A stretch of DNA of 64,000 nucleotides from Neorhizobium populisoli (GTDB lineage: Bacteria; Pseudomonadota; Alphaproteobacteria; Rhizobiales; Rhizobiaceae). Where the stretch lies: positions 474,821 through 538,820 of the forward strand of contig NZ_JAHYCB010000006.1 in NCBI RefSeq assembly GCF_019430945.1. Direction: 5' to 3'. The notes under the pieces were generated by a model, which was given only the letters and a program-made list of their open reading frames with translations, was not told the origin of the DNA and made no database searches. Shown here piece by piece: positions 25,283 through 33,834 of the stretch; position 1 is the first letter of the stretch; each line of letters opens with the position of its first letter. The position numbers were made by a program, and so were the translations under genes.

Positions 25283-26989
25283 ATGCGCGCCTCTATAAAG
25301 CTAAAACTGGCCTCGGCATTCGGTTTCATCATCGTCATGCTTCTGGCGACTGCAACCTACGGCATCTACAGCCTGGGCGGCCTGAACGATACGCTGGAAA
25401 ATGTACTGCAGGGCCCGGCTCTGCGGCTGAAACTCGCCCAGAACCTCAATAACGAACAGCTGCAGCAGATCCGCCAGCAGAAAAACCTGCTGATGGCAGT
25501 CAACGCCGCAGAAATGCAGGGCTATATCTCCAAGAGCGACGAAGCCCGCCGCGCCTTCGACGACACGTTCAAGGCCGTCGAAGCCCGTGCCACCGAACAG
25601 GGCAAGGCGCTCTGGGCCAAGCTTGCCGGCTTCACCGGCGAATTCCGCAAGCAGGACGACCGCATCCGCACCCTGATGCTCGGCGGCGACACCGCAACCG
25701 CGCTGAAGATTTCTACCGGCGATGCCCGCACCGTCACCAACGAGATCGACACGCTGCTGAGCGACGTCGTGAAACTGGAGGAAGGCCGTCTTGAAGCCGC
25801 CGATGTGCAGGCGGATACCGACTATGCCCAGACCCGCCTCGTGATGATCTCGGTTGCCGGAGCAGCCTTCCTGATCGCCGTATTGGCAGCCCTCTGGATC
25901 GCGCTTTCGATCAACAGGGGCCTGCGCAATGCCGTCAACGCCGTGCAGAACGTGGCCGAAGGCGATCTGACGCGCTTTGCGACGATCACCAGCAAGGACG
26001 AGATCGGCGAACTGCTTGGTTACGTCAACACGATGATCGAGCGCCTGCGCGGTGTCGTCGGCGATGCGCTGGCCGCTTCCGACAACGTCTCCTCGGGCAG
26101 CCAGGAACTTTCGGCCAGCTCGGAACAGCTGTCTCAGGGTGCGACCGAACAGGCATCCGCCGCCGAAGAGGCCTCCGCCTCGATGGAAGAGATGGCCGCC
26201 AACATCAAGCAGAATGCCGACAACGCCGCCCAGACCGAAAAGATTGCCCGCCAGTCTTCGCGTGACGCGGAAAATTCCGGCCAGGCCGTCAATCGCGCCG
26301 TCGGCGCGATGCGGACGATCGCCGAGAAGATCTCGATCGTCCAGGAAATCGCCCGCCAGACCGACCTTCTCGCTCTCAACGCAGCCGTCGAGGCAGCGCG
26401 TGCCGGCGAACATGGCAAGGGCTTTGCGGTTGTCGCTTCGGAAGTCCGCAAGCTAGCCGAACGTTCCCAGGCCGCTGCTGCCGAAATCAGCGCTCTCTCA
26501 GGCGATACCGTGCAGGTTGCGACCGAGGCCGGCGACATGCTGAACAAGCTCGTCCCGGACATCCAGAAGACCGCCGAACTGGTCTCCGAAATCTCGGCGG
26601 CATGCCGCGAACAGGACATCGGTGCAAGCCAGATCAACGAAGCGATCCAGCAGCTCGACAAGGTGACTCAGCAGAATGCCGGCGCCTCGGAAGAAATGTC
26701 GGCCACTTCGGAAGAACTCGCCTCCCAGGCTGAAGAGCTGCAGGCCTCGATCGCCTTCTTCAAGGTCGATCAGGCGGGCGGCGCCAAGCAGGCGAAGCGG
26801 ACCTCGGCCGCGCCGTCGCACAAGCCGGTCTCCAAGCCCGTGCAGTTCCACCGTCCGGCACCGGCACAGCATACGGCTCGCGCAGACCATTCTGTCCACA
26901 GCCAGCAGGCACGTGCCAAGGGCTTTGCCCTCGACATGTCGATGGGCGGCCCAGACGCCGACGACGACCATTTCCGCGAAAGCGCTTGA
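25283..26989 (+). CDS. Methyl-accepting chemotaxis protein 1 (one HAMP)
   Basis: 568 residues: TM1 about 9-30, a periplasmic helical bundle to about 185, TM2 about 188-208, one HAMP domain (about 209-256) and a signalling coiled coil with the hairpin tip QTDLLALNAAVEAARAGEHGKGFAVVASEVRKLAERS. A Pro/Lys/His linker follows, then the tail ARAKGFALDMSMGGPD...FRESA shared by all four receptors here. It has no extra HAMP units and is the shortest member of the series. A perfect hairpin follows its stop. Confidence 0.93.
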   Translation: MRASIKLKLASAFGFIIVMLLATATYGIYSLGGLNDTLENVLQGPALRLKLAQNLNNEQLQQIRQQKNLLMAVNAAEMQGYISKSDEARRAFDDTFKAVEARATEQGKALWAKLAGFTGEFRKQDDRIRTLMLGGDTATALKISTGDARTVTNEIDTLLSDVVKLEEGRLEAADVQADTDYAQTRLVMISVAGAAFLIAVLAALWIALSINRGLRNAVNAVQNVAEGDLTRFATITSKDEIGELLGYVNTMIERLRGVVGDALAASDNVSSGSQELSASSEQLSQGATEQASAAEEASASMEEMAANIKQNADNAAQTEKIARQSSRDAENSGQAVNRAVGAMRTIAEKISIVQEIARQTDLLALNAAVEAARAGEHGKGFAVVASEVRKLAERSQAAAAEISALSGDTVQVATEAGDMLNKLVPDIQKTAELVSEISAACREQDIGASQINEAIQQLDKVTQQNAGASEEMSATSEELASQAEELQASIAFFKVDQAGGAKQAKRTSAAPSHKPVSKPVQFHRPAPAQHTARADHSVHSQQARAKGFALDMSMGGPDADDDHFRESA

Positions 26990-27003
26990 CGCCAAGCATT
27001 CAA

Positions 27004-27032
27004 GATATCGGGCTTCACAGGAGCCCGATATC
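27004..27032 (+). terminator. Hairpin after mcp1
   Basis: GATATCGGGCT (27004-27014) pairs perfectly with AGCCCGATATC (27022-27032) around a 7-base loop, 14 bases after the mcp1 stop. There is no U tract, so partial termination or mRNA end protection is more likely than full termination. A second short hairpin, CCTCCC/GGGAGG, lies at 27116-27131. Confidence 0.5.
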
Positions 27033-27171
27033 GCGCCGCCGTGTGTATGCGACGACGTTTTGCCGGTTCGCCGGCCGGTCAGAGGGTGAATGCTCCCGCC
27101 TCTCTGTCCTCGTAACCTCCCTCTCGGGAGGCCGGAACTAACCATCGCATCGCCATCGGGGGAAACGATCC

Positions 27172-28995
27172 ATGCGGCTGACGATCAAACTTAAACTCGC
27201 CATTACATTTCTGGCGCTCATCATTGCGTCGGGCGTGATGGCAACCATCGCCATCATCAACCTCTCATCGTTGAACTCCGCCATCAGCCAGATGGTGGCC
27301 GAGCCGATCAACGACCTCCGGAACGTGGGCGCGCTGGCCGATACCTTCAACGGCTCCGTCCGCTCGGAAAAGAACTCGATCCTCAACACCAACAACGCGG
27401 AAATCCCGAGCTACGTCAAGGCGATGCTCAGCCCGCAGGACGAAGTCAACAGGCTGGTCGGCAAGCTGGCCGCCTCGACCGATCCGCAGGTTCGTGAAAA
27501 GGCGGCGGAGTTCAAGAGGATCTACGACGACTATATCCCGATCCAGAAGCAGATCGCCGAACTGGCAATCGCCAATACCAACGAATCCAATACCAAGGCT
27601 GCCGGCATCACGATGGGCCAGAGCCGCGAAACCATGGACAAGGCCCTCAAGGCCCTCGACGACATGAGCGGGATCATTGCCGGCAACGTCAATGAAACCG
27701 ATCAAGCGACCACCGCGCAATACGAACAGTCGAAGGCGCTGCTCCTGACCATCACCGCCGTGATCGTCCTGTTTTCGCTGGCCGTCGCCACCTGGATTTC
27801 ACTCAATATCAGCCGCGGTCTTTCGCGCGCCGTCCATCTGGCCAATGCGGTCGCCATCGGCGACCTGAACCAGGACATCGACCACAAGAGCAATGACGAG
27901 ATCAAGGATCTGGTCAACTCGATGCAGCTGATGACTGGCAATCTGCGCAATACAGCTACGATCGCCGACCAGATCGCCAACGGCAATCTGACCGTCTCGC
28001 CGAAGCCGCTCTCCGAAAAGGATACGCTCGGCATGGCGCTGGAAAGCATGGTTGAGCGCCTGCGTGGCGTCGTCGCCGATGCGCTTTCCGCCTCCAGTAA
28101 CGTCTCCTCGGGTAGCCAGGAACTGTCGGCAAGCTCCGAGCAGCTCAGTCAGGGTGCCACCGAACAGGCTTCGTCTGCCGAGGAAGCCTCCGCCTCGATG
28201 GAGCAGATGGCCGCCAACATCAAGCAGAACGCCGATAACGCCGCCCAGACCGAAAAGATCGCCCGTCAGTCCTCCAAGGATGCGGAAGCGTCTGGCGAAG
28301 CGGTCGGTCGTGCCGTCGGCGCGATGCGGACGATTGCCGAGAAGATTTCGATCGTCCAGGAAATCGCTCGCCAGACCGACCTTCTCGCCCTGAACGCCGC
28401 CGTCGAAGCGGCACGTGCCGGCGAACACGGCAAGGGCTTTGCGGTCGTCGCATCGGAAGTCCGCAAGCTTGCCGAGCGCAGCCAGGCGGCTGCCGCAGAA
28501 ATCAGCGCGCTTTCGGGTGAAACGGTGCAGGTTGCGACGGAAGCCGGCGACATGCTGAACAAGCTCGTACCGGCAATCCACAAGACGGCCGAACTGGTAT
28601 CGGAAATCTCCGCCGCCTGCCGCGAGCAGGATATCGGAGCCTCGCAGATCAACGAGGCGATCCAGCAGCTCGACAAGGTCACGCAGCTCAATGCCGGCGC
28701 GTCGGAAGAAATGTCCTCGACGTCGGAAGAACTCGCCGCCCAGGCTGAGGAGTTGCAGGCATCGATCGCCTTCTTCAAGGTCGATAGCAGCGGTGCAAAG
28801 CGCCAGCTGTCGCAGCCGGCCGCAAAGGCGCATGCTGCTGCAAAGCCTGCCCCCAAGCCCGCGATGAAGGCGTCAGCTGCTCGTCCCAATAACCATTCCA
28901 TCGCGGCCCAGCAGGCCCGAGCCAAAGGTTTTGCCCTCGACCTGTCGATGGGCGGACCGGACCAGGACGACGACGACTTTCGCGAAAGCGCCTGA
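27172..28995 (+). CDS. Methyl-accepting chemotaxis protein 2 (HAMP plus one unit)
   Basis: 607 residues, exactly 39 more than mcp1. TM1 is about 9-31, TM2 about 189-210, HAMP about 211-256, then one extra 39-residue HAMP-like unit (257-295, with ADQIANGNLTVSPKPLSEKDTLG) before the VERLRG junction. The signalling tip and shared C-terminal tail are as in mcp1. The periplasmic domain differs strongly from the other three, so it probably senses another ligand. Confidence 0.93.
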   Translation: MRLTIKLKLAITFLALIIASGVMATIAIINLSSLNSAISQMVAEPINDLRNVGALADTFNGSVRSEKNSILNTNNAEIPSYVKAMLSPQDEVNRLVGKLAASTDPQVREKAAEFKRIYDDYIPIQKQIAELAIANTNESNTKAAGITMGQSRETMDKALKALDDMSGIIAGNVNETDQATTAQYEQSKALLLTITAVIVLFSLAVATWISLNISRGLSRAVHLANAVAIGDLNQDIDHKSNDEIKDLVNSMQLMTGNLRNTATIADQIANGNLTVSPKPLSEKDTLGMALESMVERLRGVVADALSASSNVSSGSQELSASSEQLSQGATEQASSAEEASASMEQMAANIKQNADNAAQTEKIARQSSKDAEASGEAVGRAVGAMRTIAEKISIVQEIARQTDLLALNAAVEAARAGEHGKGFAVVASEVRKLAERSQAAAAEISALSGETVQVATEAGDMLNKLVPAIHKTAELVSEISAACREQDIGASQINEAIQQLDKVTQLNAGASEEMSSTSEELAAQAEELQASIAFFKVDSSGAKRQLSQPAAKAHAAAKPAPKPAMKASAARPNNHSIAAQQARAKGFALDLSMGGPDQDDDDFRESA

Positions 28996-29013
28996 TCTTT
29001 TCAAGAGACCGGA

Positions 29014-29035
29014 CAGGGCCTTGCAATAGGCCCTG
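29014..29035 (+). terminator. Hairpin after mcp2
   Basis: CAGGGCCT (29014-29021) pairs perfectly with AGGCCCTG (29028-29035), loop 6 bases, starting 18 bases after the mcp2 stop. No U tract follows. Confidence 0.45.
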
Positions 29036-29164
29036 GCCAAGCCAGCGTGAAGCGTTGGTGCGACCACCGAAGATGCTGCCGCAAGGGCCTCCTGATCGAC
29101 ACGCTTTCTCCGATCGCATCCGAGATTGAACACTCTGATTTTCCCGGTTTTCGAGGATTTTTAA

Positions 29165-31099
29165 ATGCGGTTTACTATCAAACTGAAACTGGCACTGACC
29201 TACGGGCTGATCATTGCCCTCCTGATCGGCATGGCCGGCTTCGGGATTTACAGCCTGTCCAATCTCAACGATGCGATCGGTAAGCTGATTGCGGGGCCGG
29301 CGGCACGTCTGGAGACGGCGCAGGATCTCGGCAATATACAGCTTCGCCTGACGCGCGCTCAGCTGAACATGGTGAATGCAGCCAGCGGAAAGGACTTCCA
29401 GACCTACGCCGAGGCAAGCGACCGCAATCAGCAGAACTTCAAGACCACCCTCGAGCGGCTCAAGGGACTGGCTTCGACCGAAGAAGGCCGGCAGGCCTGG
29501 AGGGATGTCGATGCTAAATTCCAGCAAATTTCAACGCTCGATACCCGAATCCGCGATCTCATCAAAGCCGGTAAATCCAGTGATGCCATCGTCATCATCA
29601 CCGGCGAAGGCCGCCAGATGATCGACGAAATCGAAAGCGCCATCGACAAGCGCGTCCAGGCAGCCAAGGGCCAGATGGCCGCCACGGATCAGGCGAACGA
29701 CGAGCAATATGGCAATACGCGAAATCTCGTGCTGATCATTGCCGCCGTCGCTACCATCCTGGCACTCTCTGCCGCTCTCTGGATCGCACTCGGCATCAAT
29801 CGCGGTCTGAAGCAGGTCTCGTCGATTGCCAACGCCGTTGCCGTCGGTGACCTTGAGCAAAAAGTGTCGATCAAGAGCAATGACGAGATCAGGGATCTGA
29901 TCGAGACCGTCAATGTCATGACAGGCAATCTGCGCAACACTGCATCGGTTGCCGATCGCATCGCTCAGGGCGATCTGTCGGTAGATGCCAAGCCGCTGTC
30001 CGACAAGGATATGCTCGGCATCGCCATGCAGAGCATGGTTGCCAACCTGCGCACGACAGCTGGTGTGGCCGACCGGATCGCCAACGGTGATCTGATGATC
30101 TCGCCGAAGCCGCTTTCCGATAAAGATGTTCTGGGCCTTTCGCTGCAGAGCATGGTGGAACGCCTGCGCGGCGTTGTTGCCGATGCGCTTGCAGCATCGA
30201 GCAACGTCTCCTCCGGCAGCCAGGAACTCTCTTCCAGTTCGGAACAGCTTTCCCAGGGTGCGACCGAACAGGCATCGTCCGCCGAAGAGGCTTCCGCCTC
30301 GATGGAGCAGATGGCGGCCAACATCAAACAGAACGCCGATAACGCCGCCCAGACCGAGAAGATCGCCCGCCAGTCTTCCAAGGATGCGGAAGCTTCCGGT
30401 CAGGCGGTCAACCGCGCTGTCGGCGCCATGCGCACGATCGCCGAGAAGATCTCGATCGTCCAGGAAATAGCCCGCCAGACCGACCTTCTCGCCCTGAACG
30501 CAGCCGTCGAGGCGGCTCGTGCCGGCGAACACGGCAAGGGCTTTGCAGTCGTCGCCTCGGAAGTCCGCAAGCTTGCCGAACGTTCCCAGGCCGCTGCTGC
30601 CGAAATCAGCGCTCTCTCGGGCGATACCGTGCAGGTCGCGACCGAAGCCGGCGAAATGCTCAACAAGCTGGTGCCGGATATCCAGCGCACCGCCGAACTG
30701 GTCTCGGAAATCTCCGCCGCCTGCCGCGAGCAGGATATCGGAGCTTCGCAGATCAACGAAGCGATCCAGCAGCTCGACAAGGTAACCCAGCAGAATGCCG
30801 GCGCCTCCGAGCAGATGTCGGCGACGTCCGAAGAGCTTGCCGCGCAGGCGGAAGAGCTGCAGGCCTCGATCGCCTTCTTCAAGGTGGACAAGGCCGGCAA
30901 CCGTCAGCGTGTCGCGCAGGCTCCGGCCGCCCGCACTGCTCCGGCCAAGCCTGCGGCCCACCAGGGTCAGCGCGCTTATGCGGCCCGCCAGCCGGAACAC
31001 ACCGTCTCGGCGCAGCAGGCCCGCGCCAAGGGTTTCGCGCTCGACATGTCGATGGGCGGACCGGATCAAGACGATGAAGACTTCCGGGAAAGCGCCTGA
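29165..31099 (+). CDS. Methyl-accepting chemotaxis protein 3 (HAMP plus two units)
   Basis: 644 residues: TM1 about 9-30, a periplasmic four-helix-like domain, TM2 about 188-209, a HAMP domain, two tandem 39-residue HAMP-like units (255-293 and 294-332), the signalling coiled coil and the common tail. Each unit contains a VADRIAxGDL helix and a KPLSDKDxLG connector. The periplasmic part is related to those of mcp1 and mcp4, suggesting duplication within the operon. Confidence 0.93.
   Translation: MRFTIKLKLALTYGLIIALLIGMAGFGIYSLSNLNDAIGKLIAGPAARLETAQDLGNIQLRLTRAQLNMVNAASGKDFQTYAEASDRNQQNFKTTLERLKGLASTEEGRQAWRDVDAKFQQISTLDTRIRDLIKAGKSSDAIVIITGEGRQMIDEIESAIDKRVQAAKGQMAATDQANDEQYGNTRNLVLIIAAVATILALSAALWIALGINRGLKQVSSIANAVAVGDLEQKVSIKSNDEIRDLIETVNVMTGNLRNTASVADRIAQGDLSVDAKPLSDKDMLGIAMQSMVANLRTTAGVADRIANGDLMISPKPLSDKDVLGLSLQSMVERLRGVVADALAASSNVSSGSQELSSSSEQLSQGATEQASSAEEASASMEQMAANIKQNADNAAQTEKIARQSSKDAEASGQAVNRAVGAMRTIAEKISIVQEIARQTDLLALNAAVEAARAGEHGKGFAVVASEVRKLAERSQAAAAEISALSGDTVQVATEAGEMLNKLVPDIQRTAELVSEISAACREQDIGASQINEAIQQLDKVTQQNAGASEQMSATSEELAAQAEELQASIAFFKVDKAGNRQRVAQAPAARTAPAKPAAHQGQRAYAARQPEHTVSAQQARAKGFALDMSMGGPDQDDEDFRESA
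29927..30160 (+). repeat. Two tandem 117-bp HAMP-unit repeats in mcp3
   Basis: Two in-frame 117-bp copies encode residues 255-293 and 294-332. Both begin with NLR and contain the xLSxKPLSDKD-type connector. They correspond to the single unit of mcp2 and the three of mcp4. Confidence 0.85.
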
Positions 31100-31116
31100 G
31101 CGCTGCCCGCCAATTC

Positions 31117-31145
31117 GCAGGGCCGGGCTTGAAGCACGGTCCTGC
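31117..31145 (+). terminator. Hairpin after mcp3
   Basis: GCAGGGCCG (31117-31125) pairs with CGGTCCTGC (31137-31145), nine pairs including one G-T, 18 bases after the mcp3 stop. No U tract follows. Confidence 0.4.
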
Positions 31146-31235
31146 AAAGCCTGACGGATGAGCCGGACAGGCAACGAGACTACGAAACCTGCGGTGAACC
31201 TCCCATTACCCCGCGGACAGATCAGGAAAAGACGC

Positions 31236-33290
31236 ATGCGCTTTACCATAAAGCTGAAATTGAGCCTGGCCTTCGGCCTCATCATCGCATTGCTGACCGC
31301 CACGGCCGGTTATGGCGTCTATAGTCTTTCCGAGCTGAACGACGCGGCGTCCGAAGCCGTGCACGGCCCCGCACTTCGTCTGGAGCGCGCCCAGGACCTC
31401 GCCAGCCTGCAGCTGCGGATCGCCCAGTCGCAGGTCGCCATGGCGACCGCAACCAATCCCGGCACCGTCGCCAAGACGGTTCTGGCAAGCGATCAGTATC
31501 GCGCGGAATTCCTCGACAAGCTGACCTGGCTGCGCGGCGCGGTGACCACCGATGCCAGCCGCAAGGGTCTGGACGACATTCGCGGCATGGCCGATCGCTT
31601 CTTCGGTGTCGATGACCGGATCCGCGATTTCGCCAATGCCGGCAAGGGCGAGGACGCGCTGAAGCTCGCGCTCACCGAAGGCCGGACGATGACCGACGAG
31701 ATCGCCAAGGCGCTCGACGCCCGCGTGACCTCCAGCAAGAACCTGATGGTTCAGGCTGCCGACGGCATCGAGGCCGGTTATCTCCAGACCCGCACGCTGA
31801 TCTTCGCGATCGCGGGTGCGGCCCTCGTCATCGCCATCCTGGCAGCACTCTGGATCGCGCTCGGCATCAACAGCAGCCTGCGCAAGATCAAGGCCGCCGC
31901 TGCGTCCGTCGCGGTCGGCGATCTCGACCAGGAAGTCGTCATCAAGACCAATGACGAGATCAAGGACGTGGTCGATACGATCAACGTCATGACCGCCAAT
32001 CTGCGCGAAACCGCCGGTATCGCCAACCAGATCGCCAATGGCGACCTGTCCGTCGATCCGAAGCCGCTCTCCGACAAGGATACGCTCGGCCTTGCGATGC
32101 AGAGCATGGTCGCCAATCTGCGCGGTACAGCCGCTGTGGCGGACCGCATCGCAGCCGGCGACCTTTCGATCGACGCCAAGCCGCTTTCCGAGCAGGACAT
32201 GCTGGGTCTCGCCATGCAGAGCATGGTTGCCAATCTGCGCACCACCGCAGGCGTTGCAGACCAGCTTGCCAACGGCGACCTGACCATCATGCCGAAGCCA
32301 CTCTCCGAAAAGGACATGCTCGGCCTTTCGCTCGAAAGCATGGTGGAGCGCCTGCGCGGTGTCGTCGCCGATGCGATGGCCGCTTCCAACAACGTCTCCT
32401 CGGGCAGCCAGGACCTGTCGTCCAGCTCCGAACAGCTCAGCCAGGGTGCGACCGAACAGGCATCCGCCGCCGAAGAAGCTTCGGCTTCGATGGAGCAGAT
32501 GGCCGCCAACATCAAGCAGAACGCCGATAACGCCGCCCAGACCGAAAAGATCGCCCGTCAGTCTTCCAAGGATGCAGAAGCCTCCGGCCAGGCCGTCATC
32601 CGCACGGTCCAGGCAATGAAGACGATCGCCGAGAAGATTTCGATCGTGCAGGAAATCGCCAGACAGACCGATCTGCTTGCCCTCAACGCCGCTGTCGAGG
32701 CAGCCCGCGCCGGCGAACACGGCAAAGGCTTTGCAGTCGTCGCCTCGGAAGTCCGCAAGCTGGCCGAACGTTCGCAGGCCGCGGCTGCCGAGATCAGCAC
32801 GCTGTCCGGCAGCACCGTTCAGGTTGCGACCGAAGCCGGCGAAATGCTCGGCAAGCTCGTCCCGAACATTCAAAAGACGGCGGAACTGGTATCGGAAATC
32901 TCCGCTGCCTGCCGCGAGCAGGATATCGGCGCCGCCCAGATCAACGAGGCGATCCAGCAGCTCGACAAGGTGACCCAGCTGAATGCCGGCGCATCCGAGG
33001 AAATGTCCTCGACATCCGAGGAGCTCGCTTCCCAGGCGGAAGAACTGCAGGCCTCGATCGCCTTCTTCCGGGTGGATACGCATGCAGCCAAGCTGAAGGC
33101 GGCAGAGCCCGTTGCAAAGCCGGCGCCTGCTGCAAAGGCCGCGGCACCCCAGCCGAAGGCAAAGACGCCGGTTTCCCGCCCGGTAAAACAGTCGGTCATG
33201 GCCCAACAGGCCCGCGCCAAGGGTTTTGCCCTCGACATGTCGATGGGCGGACCAGATGCAGATGATGAAGATTTCAAGGAGAGCGCGTGA
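31236..33290 (+). CDS. Methyl-accepting chemotaxis protein 4 (HAMP plus three units)
   Basis: 684 residues from the ATG at 31236, which gives the MRFTIKLKL start shared with mcp3; the frame is open to 31158 but that adds a hydrophilic leader not found in the paralogues. TM1 is about 9-30 and TM2 about 188-210. A HAMP domain and three 39-residue HAMP-like units (255-293, 294-332, 333-371) follow, then the signalling domain and the common tail (ending DFKESA). Its stop overlaps the next cheW start. Confidence 0.93.
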   Translation: MRFTIKLKLSLAFGLIIALLTATAGYGVYSLSELNDAASEAVHGPALRLERAQDLASLQLRIAQSQVAMATATNPGTVAKTVLASDQYRAEFLDKLTWLRGAVTTDASRKGLDDIRGMADRFFGVDDRIRDFANAGKGEDALKLALTEGRTMTDEIAKALDARVTSSKNLMVQAADGIEAGYLQTRTLIFAIAGAALVIAILAALWIALGINSSLRKIKAAAASVAVGDLDQEVVIKTNDEIKDVVDTINVMTANLRETAGIANQIANGDLSVDPKPLSDKDTLGLAMQSMVANLRGTAAVADRIAAGDLSIDAKPLSEQDMLGLAMQSMVANLRTTAGVADQLANGDLTIMPKPLSEKDMLGLSLESMVERLRGVVADAMAASNNVSSGSQDLSSSSEQLSQGATEQASAAEEASASMEQMAANIKQNADNAAQTEKIARQSSKDAEASGQAVIRTVQAMKTIAEKISIVQEIARQTDLLALNAAVEAARAGEHGKGFAVVASEVRKLAERSQAAAAEISTLSGSTVQVATEAGEMLGKLVPNIQKTAELVSEISAACREQDIGAAQINEAIQQLDKVTQLNAGASEEMSSTSEELASQAEELQASIAFFRVDTHAAKLKAAEPVAKPAPAAKAAAPQPKAKTPVSRPVKQSVMAQQARAKGFALDMSMGGPDADDEDFKESA
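31998..32348 (+). repeat. Three tandem 117-bp HAMP-unit repeats in mcp4
   Basis: Three in-frame 117-bp copies, each starting at an NLR codon triplet (31998, 32115, 32232) and encoding a 39-residue poly-HAMP unit. The connector KPLSxxDxLG is conserved in all three. The copies differ at many third positions, so the expansion is not very recent. Confidence 0.85.
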
Positions 33291-33781
33291 TGGCAGGCAC
33301 ATCTTCCGAAGCACAATTCGTAACCTTCAGCCTCGGTGAAGAGATTTTTGCGGTTCCCGTCGAAGTGGTCCGCGAAATCCTCGACCACGAGGACCCGTTC
33401 AAGATCCCGCATGGCCCCGAATATCTTCTCGGCCTGCGCGACGTGCGCGGTCAGGGCGTGCCGGTCATCGACCTGCGTCTTCGACTGGGCATGAGCCGCA
33501 CCGAAAAGACGCCGCATACGCGCATTCTCGTGCTCGATGTGCCGGTGGCCGACAAGGTGCTGGTGCTCGGCCTCGTCGCCGACCGAGTCTTCGAGGTCGT
33601 GCCTTTCCGCAAGGAACAGATCGAGACGGCGCCGGATATCGGCGTGCGCTGGCGCTCGGATTATATCGCAGGCGTCGTCCGTCGGGAGACCGGCTTTGTC
33701 GTCATCGTCGATCTGGCGCGGCTGTTCTCGGATTCCGGCTCGGCGCTGGCGCATGTCGGACCGCAGTCTCAGGTTGCATAA
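33290..33781 (+). CDS. cheW: CheW adaptor 2
   Basis: 163 residues, a CheW domain with FVTFSLGEEIFAVPVEVVREIL and LLGLRDVRGQGVPVIDLRLRLGM. The start is either the GTG at 33287 or the ATG at 33290, which overlaps the mcp4 stop by one base (TGATG) behind an AGGAG; the ATG is preferred. It is only moderately similar to the first CheW, so the two may recruit different receptors. Confidence 0.92.
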   Translation: MAGTSSEAQFVTFSLGEEIFAVPVEVVREILDHEDPFKIPHGPEYLLGLRDVRGQGVPVIDLRLRLGMSRTEKTPHTRILVLDVPVADKVLVLGLVADRVFEVVPFRKEQIETAPDIGVRWRSDYIAGVVRRETGFVVIVDLARLFSDSGSALAHVGPQSQVA

Positions 33782-33834
33782 ATCATAAACCAAATACGCG
33801 TAATCTAACGAGTATTGTGTAAAGGGGTACGCGC

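Noticed and set aside
31998..32348. Regular 117-bp repeats that could suggest a CRISPR or satellite array
   Set aside because: They are in-frame coding repeats giving HAMP-like units, with no short conserved repeat and no variable spacers.
29531..33314. Long minus-strand open frames (590 and 702 codons) opposite mcp3 and mcp4
   Set aside because: They mirror the receptor genes, including their repeats, and have no recognisable domain.
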